NCBI GenBank assembly: GCA_014885115.2
Contig: WKLE02001821.1
Coordinates: 1-22,423, forward strand
From: Asterionellopsis glacialis
Lineage: Eukaryota; Bacillariophyta; Plagiogrammaphyceae; Rhaphoneidales; Asterionellopsidaceae
Length of the DNA stretch: 22,423 nt
Reading direction: 5' to 3'
Part shown: one piece after another, positions 17,421-22,423 of the stretch
Position numbering within the stretch: the first letter of the stretch is position 1
Layout: each line of letters starts with the position of its first letter
Translations under genes and position numbers: made by a program
The notes under the pieces: model-generated
Told to the model about the DNA's origin: nothing
The model's input: the letters and a program-made list of their open reading frames with translations, nothing else
The model's database searches: none

Positions 17421-17951
17421 TTAGACGTTACCTTCGTAACTAGCCCATGCTTTATGACTTTCCCATAATTTAATGCATAATGATCCATTAAAGTCTTTAC
17501 ATTTTGTTTGAAGTTGTGTGCATATATCAGTATGTATTTGCTTGGCCATAAATTCGGTAGTTGTTAATTCACCATTCGGAAAGACTTCATCCATATTTTG
17601 TAGATTATATTTACTTAATACAGATGATACAATGTCAGACGCCAACCCAATATCAATGACCCAATTCGTATCTTGAACGAGTTTAGACGAAGCAAATTCA
17701 ACATCACACGTATACGTAGCACCATGCATCCCTCCGGCAGGACCAAAGGATGGATGATTATGAAAACTATGTGCAATCATTAAGGAATCACGTACACCTA
17801 ATTTGTAGGGTAAAAGACTATGATGTTGTTTTTGATTAAAGAATGGTAAAGATACTGCCGATACTACCACATTGTTAGGATTCGCAACAAGAACAAGCAG
17901 GACTGATGACATGATGATGCCAGCTAAGTATGATACAAATGAAGACTTCAT
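17421..17951 (-). CDS. Secreted or organellar PTPS-like (6-pyruvoyl-tetrahydropterin synthase family) protein
   Basis: A longer frame opens at 18167, but the ATG at 17951 gives a 176-residue protein that begins with a clean signal peptide (about 1-34, hydrophobic core IIMSSVLLVLVA, ending VSAVS). The rest matches the PTPS/QueD T-fold: YKLGVRDSLMIAHSFH (H61), GPAGGMHGATY (H76), then VIDIG, LNTTTE-like ELTTTEFMAKQI (130-139) and LWESHKAWASY with E164. In classical PTPS the second motif is HGHNY and its two His bind zinc; here it is HGAT, and the usual catalytic Cys before it is absent. I recall bacterial PTPS-like proteins with the same GPA-x-x-x-HGAT pattern, so this is probably a subfamily trait rather than damage. 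Substrate is unknown. It converges on Era with 207 bp between and diverges from WDR3. Confidence 0.8.
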   Translation of the reverse strand: MKSSFVSYLAGIIMSSVLLVLVANPNNVVVSAVSLPFFNQKQHHSLLPYKLGVRDSLMIAHSFHNHPSFGPAGGMHGATYTCDVEFASSKLVQDTNWVIDIGLASDIVSSVLSKYNLQNMDEVFPNGELTTTEFMAKQIHTDICTQLQTKCKDFNGSLCIKLWESHKAWASYEGNV

Positions 17952-18576
17952 TGTTGTTGTGTGTTGAATGAATTCGAGTGATAGATTAAATGAGAATCTC
18001 GAGGGTGTTGGTTTATGTTTTGTGGTGATGAGTGATGGGTAATGGGTGATGGGTGTCATAAACAAGCTTATGAATATGAGAAGATCAAGCTCTTGCTTGT
18101 TGCGCGGTTCCCTGGTGTCTGACATCATCGGGCGATCCATCAAACATCTCCCGGGATCTGCCACCAAGAAGATTTAGGGGTCTGTACGCTTGTCTGTACG
18201 TAAACCGATGTTAGGTGAGAAAATAATATTATTTGATATTTTTTATTGATTTTGTTCATCTTGTCTGCTTTGGTACGTTCCGAACTTTGTGCGCAACGTT
18301 GTGCGCAACGTTGTGCGCATAGCTATTGAAATCTTCTGCCAGACCACTCGCACCGAGAGCCATCACATTTTTCTGAGAAAAAAATCTCGTGCAGCGTGAA
18401 AGAACACACATTAAACGACAAAGCAATCACCGCACACAACCAACCATCTCAAAAACAAAAATACAATCAAAAGAGAGGAAAGGAAGGAGGTGAAGAGGAA
18501 ATAGAAATCCAACCTTTTCGCATGCACACATTCCATTCCATATAGAAATTTTATAGACTTGTCGTACTTTCACATT
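17952..18576. promoter_or_regulatory. Divergent promoter region between the PTPS-like gene and WDR3
   Basis: 625 bp between opposed ATGs. It holds a run of TGATGGG-like words at about 18022-18055, the 12-bp tandem array at 18287-18319, and a purine-rich stretch at about 18470-18507 near the WDR3 start. A frame open on the minus strand to 18167 is an extension of the PTPS-like ORF that lacks family content. Confidence 0.55.
18287..18319. repeat. 12-bp tandem array of palindromic words (TTGTGCGCAACG)
   Basis: Two perfect 12-bp units TTGTGCGCAACG plus TTGTGCGCA of a third. Each unit contains the palindrome TGCGCA, and each unit junction makes the palindrome AACGTT. It lies 258 bp before the WDR3 ATG in an AT-rich promoter region. 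A binding-site array for a dimeric regulator is a reasonable guess; nothing shows which gene it would serve. Confidence 0.75.
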
Positions 18577-21500
18577 ATGGATCATACATATTTACGATAT
18601 GAATGTGCAGATGCATTTGGTTTAACAATATCATCTGCTTCCTCCAAAGCACCCCAATCCAATTCCATTTTATCGTTTTTAGGAAGCAATTCTTCCTCAA
18701 GTAAAACAAATTCGAATATCCCAAGCGCCAACCCTCTTTTGTTGACAACCGCTGGTAGTCAATGTGTAGGATTTAATGTACGTCAAAGTTTACCATGTTT
18801 AAAATTAGGTCATCGTGAACGTTTGTCTGGTGGTGTAGGGACTGGACGTGCCTTAAATAGTGATGAAATTGTTTGTATAGATACATTTACCTACACAGAT
18901 AATACCTCACGTGTTGCAACTGGTTGGATTGATGGTGCGGTACGTATCTTTGAATTAACTTCCAATGAATCATCTTGTGGCAACAGCAGTAACAGCAGTC
19001 ATGGTTTGATCCATTCACTACTCCAACAAAACAATGAAGATGAATATGGTGAAACTAGTGCAAATGAAGATGAATTTGTTATGCGAGAACCATTAGTATT
19101 AAATGGACATTCACAAACACCTGTCCGGTCCATTGCATTTGATTGTAGTGGTGATGGAACACGAGTAGCATCCGGCGGTAGTGATGGATCTGTTGTGGTT
19201 TGGGATGTTATAGCAGAAACAGGCTTATTTCGTTTATTAGGACATCGTGGTGCTATAACAGATATTGTCTTTTTACGACTTGGTGGCGGTGGTACTACGA
19301 AATTTGATGGGCTCATGACATCCAGTTTAGATGGACTTGTCAAGATATGGGATTTAGATGGACAATGTTGTACACAAACAATAGCTAATCATCGTGGTGA
19401 AGTTTGGGGTGCTGCATGTATGAATATATTTAGTTCCAAAGACCAAATTCAACAACAAGGTAGTGGTGATGAAGAACAAGAATCTAATGAACGATGGAGA
19501 ATGATTACTGGTAGTACAGATGGACAAGTTCGCGTTTGGTCTGTTCAACAACCTAAACGAACATCCACTAGCGAATCCACATCATTATCTGAAACAAATA
19601 ATGACGATCAAGAAGACACACGTATGATTGTAGAGCAAGGAACTGCTGATGATAATTTCAACACAATTTCACCATCTTCCATGCATGAAGATGATGTTTG
19701 TCAATATATGGGATCACTTCTACCACCACCTAATGTGACTACATCCACAGAAAAGGTATCTTCAATACATTTTCATCCAAATGGACGATACGTGGGTATA
19801 TTGCATTCCAATTCCAAGAATGTTGATATCTATCAAATCCGTAATTTACAAGAAAGTATCAAGAAAAAACAACGGCGATTGCGTCGTCGTCGTGAAAAGA
19901 AATCACAAGGAAAGATTTCCACAGAAACGAACAAAAAATCAGGACGTAAACGTGGAATTTTGGACGATCCTGAATCATCTAGTGATGAGAAACAAGAAGA
20001 AGCAAGCAAAGCTGAAATTCAACTCGATCCAGAACTTATGAAGGCTTCAGATGAATTTGAATATTACGGTACAGTAAGAGCAAGCCACAAATTAAAAGGC
20101 TTTACATTTGTCCCCTTTAAAGAACGTGGAGCTGGGATACGTGTTGCATGTGCGCTTTCTACCAATGCTATTGAAGTGCACTCCATTGCAAAGAAAAAAT
20201 CCTCCAAGTAAGTTGCTGTTGATCATGAAATTTTAAACATTCTGTTGGATGTAAAAAATGCAAAGATTGTTTTCTTGTCACATCCAATACTAACCGAAGT
20301 CTGTCCCCTTCTTGCCTGCCGCGCACACAAATTTCTTTTTTAGAAATAATGCGATTGTTGCTGTTCCTGAAAAAGTCTCAGGCATTGAGATGTATGGCCA
20401 TCCGACTGGAATACGATCATTAACTCTCTCATCAGATGACGTTCTAGCATGCACTGTATCCAAGAATGTAACCAAGATATGGAATGTAGCCAATAGGTCG
20501 TGTATTATGTCGGTGGCTCCAGCTATATCCGTGTCTGATAAACGGGGTACTTCAACATGCTACGGACTTTGCGCAGCCTTTTTGCCTGGGAATACACATG
20601 TCATTTTAGGCACTCGTGAAGGTCATCTCTTGATCTTGGACATTGCCTCTGGTGACGTTGTCTACACAGAAGAGAATGCTCACGATGGTGCTATTTGGAG
20701 CATTGACGTCCGTCGGCCAACACCTGAACAAGAAGGCATGGCTATCATGACGGGTTCGGCTGACAAAACTGTTAAATTTTGGGATGTCGAAGCTCAAGAA
20801 GAAGATGACGAGGAAGACGACTACGATGGTGCAGGTCATCCTATGGTAGTTCATACGAGAACTCTTGAAATGTCTGATGACGTTGTTGCAGTGCGATATT
20901 CTCATTCCACAGACCCCACAAAGCGTATGGTTTTTGTTTCGACATTGGATTGTACCATCAAGGTTTTCTTCGATGATACGCTCAAATTTTTCCTCAGTTT
21001 ATATGGGCACAAACTTCCAGCCTTGGCACTGGATGCAAGTGATGATGATACTATCTTAGCGTCTTCTGGGGCAGACAAGACCATTAAAATTTGGGGACTT
21101 GACTTTGGTGACACCCATCGGACACTTCATGGTCATGAAGATTCTATAACCGATCTACGTTTCGTCAAGAAAACCCATAACTTCTTCACAACTAGTAAAG
21201 ATGGGACTGTGAGGTATTGGGATGGTGATCGGTTTCAACAAATTCTCTTGCTACACGGTCACTGTGCTGAAGTGAATTGCCTCGCTGTGAGTAGAACAGG
21301 AGCTTTTGTTCTTTCCGGTGGAATGGATCGGCAAGTTCGAGTCTGGGAACGAACTAAAGACATTGTTTTCCTTGAAGAAGAAAGAGAACGAGAACTTGAA
21401 CACATGTTCGACAAGGTTGATTCTAGGGGTGATGAAGGCGGTACAGCTAATATTATGCGTAAGCGCGCAGATGATAATGATGAAGATATGGATGATGAAG

Positions 21501-22423
21501 ACGATGATGCGGTCAATGAACAACCACAAAGTGAAGCTGCTGTCAAACGAAGCATTCTGAGTGTATCGTCAGGTGACCGCATTATGGAAGGCCTTGAAAG
21601 AGCTGATCAAGAACTTAAAGATATTGCCTCTTTCCGCAAAATACAAGGTAATGAAGGAAAAAAGCGTTCTCCCAACATCTATCTACTAGGAATGGAACCT
21701 GCACAATATATCTTGTGGCTGCTTCGATCCATCAAAAGTGCAGAATTGGAACAGAGTTTGCTAGTCCTTCCCCTTACTCATGTAGAACGACTTGTATATT
21801 ACCTAATTGTGTTATTAAAAAGTGGAAGAGGCGTTGAGATTTGCTCTCGTGTAGCAATTTTTATGATCAAAACACACCAAAATCAGGTAAGTCGATTACT
21901 TTTTAGTTCTCTTTCTCCTTGAAGAAAGTATCGTACCTACAAAACGAAGTAAGACAAGTATACAGCGCGATGACGATCAGTTTTTACCTGTCAGAAACCA
22001 CCAAACGCTACGGTGGTAACACAGTGTTGTATCAATCATCTATACCCAAATTTCTGAGCGCTCCAATTGGTGTCTTATTTCGTCCAAAGAGAGTTTTATC
22101 TTTTGCACTTTGACGAAACAGACTTTCTGACACGTGGTTCCTTTTGCTTTTTCTATCCTGGACTTTGTTTCAAATGTAGATTTTGGCTTATAGATCTATG
22201 GCAACTCCATTGAGAGAGTTACGGCGATTGGTCAGAATGAGGTTGGCAGAAAGTCGTGATACTGTTGGATTCAATCTTGCGGCACTTCGAGCAATTGCAA
22301 AGGTAGCTCAAGATCGCAAAGCTGCTTATTTCGTTCCTAAAGAGCAAACCACAAATATATGGGCAGGTCTTGGTCTTGGAAGTGATGTTGCCGCAGCTTT
22401 GGAGAAAAAAGGAAAAAGAAACA
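18577..22423 (+). CDS. WDR3: WDR3/Utp12 (Dip2) WD40 protein of the small-subunit processome, 3' end cut by the window
   Basis: WDR3 (yeast Utp12/Dip2) is part of the UtpB complex of the nucleolar SSU processome, needed for 18S rRNA maturation. Exons: 18577-20207, 20344-21886 and 22180 to beyond 22423. The start is the ATG in MDHTYLRYECADAFG; the nearby TTG at 18559 is not used. Exon 1 has at least four WD repeats (ends RIFEL, VVVWDV, VKIWDL, VRVWSV) and a Lys/Arg- then acidic-rich linker. Exon 2 has about seven more (TKIWNV, LLILDI, VKFWDV, IKVFF, IKIWGL, VRYWD, VRVWE), an acidic stretch, and the start of the C-terminal Utp12 domain (YILWLLRSIKSAELEQSLLVLP). Exon 3 carries its end (RDTVGFNLAALRAIAK) and a basic tail, so the stop is probably just outside. 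About 1139 residues are visible, longer than human WDR3 because of low-complexity linkers. Confidence 0.93.
20208..20343 (+). other. Intron 1 of WDR3
   Basis: 136 bp, GTAAGT donor and TTTTTTAG acceptor. It falls after two bases of a Lys codon; joining gives KKKSSKNNAIVAVPEKV, in frame with the second WD40 propeller. Without splicing the frame ends in a TAA formed by the donor itself. Confidence 0.93.
21887..22179 (+). other. Intron 2 of WDR3
   Basis: 293 bp, GTAAGT donor after the codon for Gln in KTHQNQ, acceptor AATGTAG. This acceptor is preferred to the TATAG 13 bp further on because only it keeps the Utp12-domain frame (HQNQ-ILAYRSMATPLRELR). A short ORF inside the intron (21919-22113) has no family content. 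Confidence 0.9.

Noticed and set aside
17952..18167. 72-residue N-terminal extension of the PTPS-like protein
   Set aside because: It would bury the signal peptide and has no family content; the ATG at 17951 gives a clean signal peptide.
1..22423. CRISPR arrays, tRNA or rRNA genes, bacterial operons
   Set aside because: No regularly spaced repeats, no tRNA cloverleaf or rRNA sequence was recognised, and spliced genes with targeting peptides indicate a eukaryotic nuclear genome.

Overview
The window is nuclear DNA of a eukaryote, most likely a diatom or another photosynthetic stramenopile. Three lines support this: compact AT-rich genes with short GT-AG introns; a protein whose signal peptide ends in a TAF-LP motif resembling the ASAF-type plastid-import signal of such algae; and a GC-rich tyrosine-recombinase retroelement of a style I associate with stramenopile genomes. 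The species cannot be named from the sequence alone.

Positions 1-5920 are one large retroelement read on the minus strand. Its order is Gag-like protein with a C-terminal zinc knuckle, reverse transcriptase plus RNase H, then a tyrosine recombinase in place of a DDE integrase. An exact 81-bp direct repeat lies at both ends (1-81 and 5840-5920). This fits the DIRS/Ngaro/PAT class. The copy extends beyond the left edge and has one apparent frameshift in RNase H. Base composition changes sharply at 5921.

Positions 5921-22423 are AT-rich host sequence. In order: an intergenic block dense in GTAC words; a COQ7-like ubiquinone hydroxylase (+); a gene graveyard with a stop-riddled TRAPPC2L-like relic (-) lying head to head with the 3' part of a gluconokinase-like gene (+); a probable plastid-targeted protein of unknown function (-); an AFG1-family mitochondrial ATPase (+); an RmlB-like nucleotide-sugar 4,6-dehydratase with one intron (-); an Era-type GTPase (+); a secreted or organellar PTPS-like protein (-); and a WDR3/Utp12 ribosome-biogenesis WD40 protein with two introns that runs off the right edge (+).

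The host genes form no pathway cluster. Several are housekeeping genes for organelles or ribosomes (COQ7, AFG1, Era, WDR3) in alternating orientation, with divergent promoters of about 0.6-1.2 kb and tight convergent 3' ends. The points most worth a second look are the element's unusual coding logic and recombinase active site, the double relic at 8114-8778, the HGAT-type PTPS-like protein, the plastid-type unknown protein and the 12-bp palindromic array upstream of WDR3.
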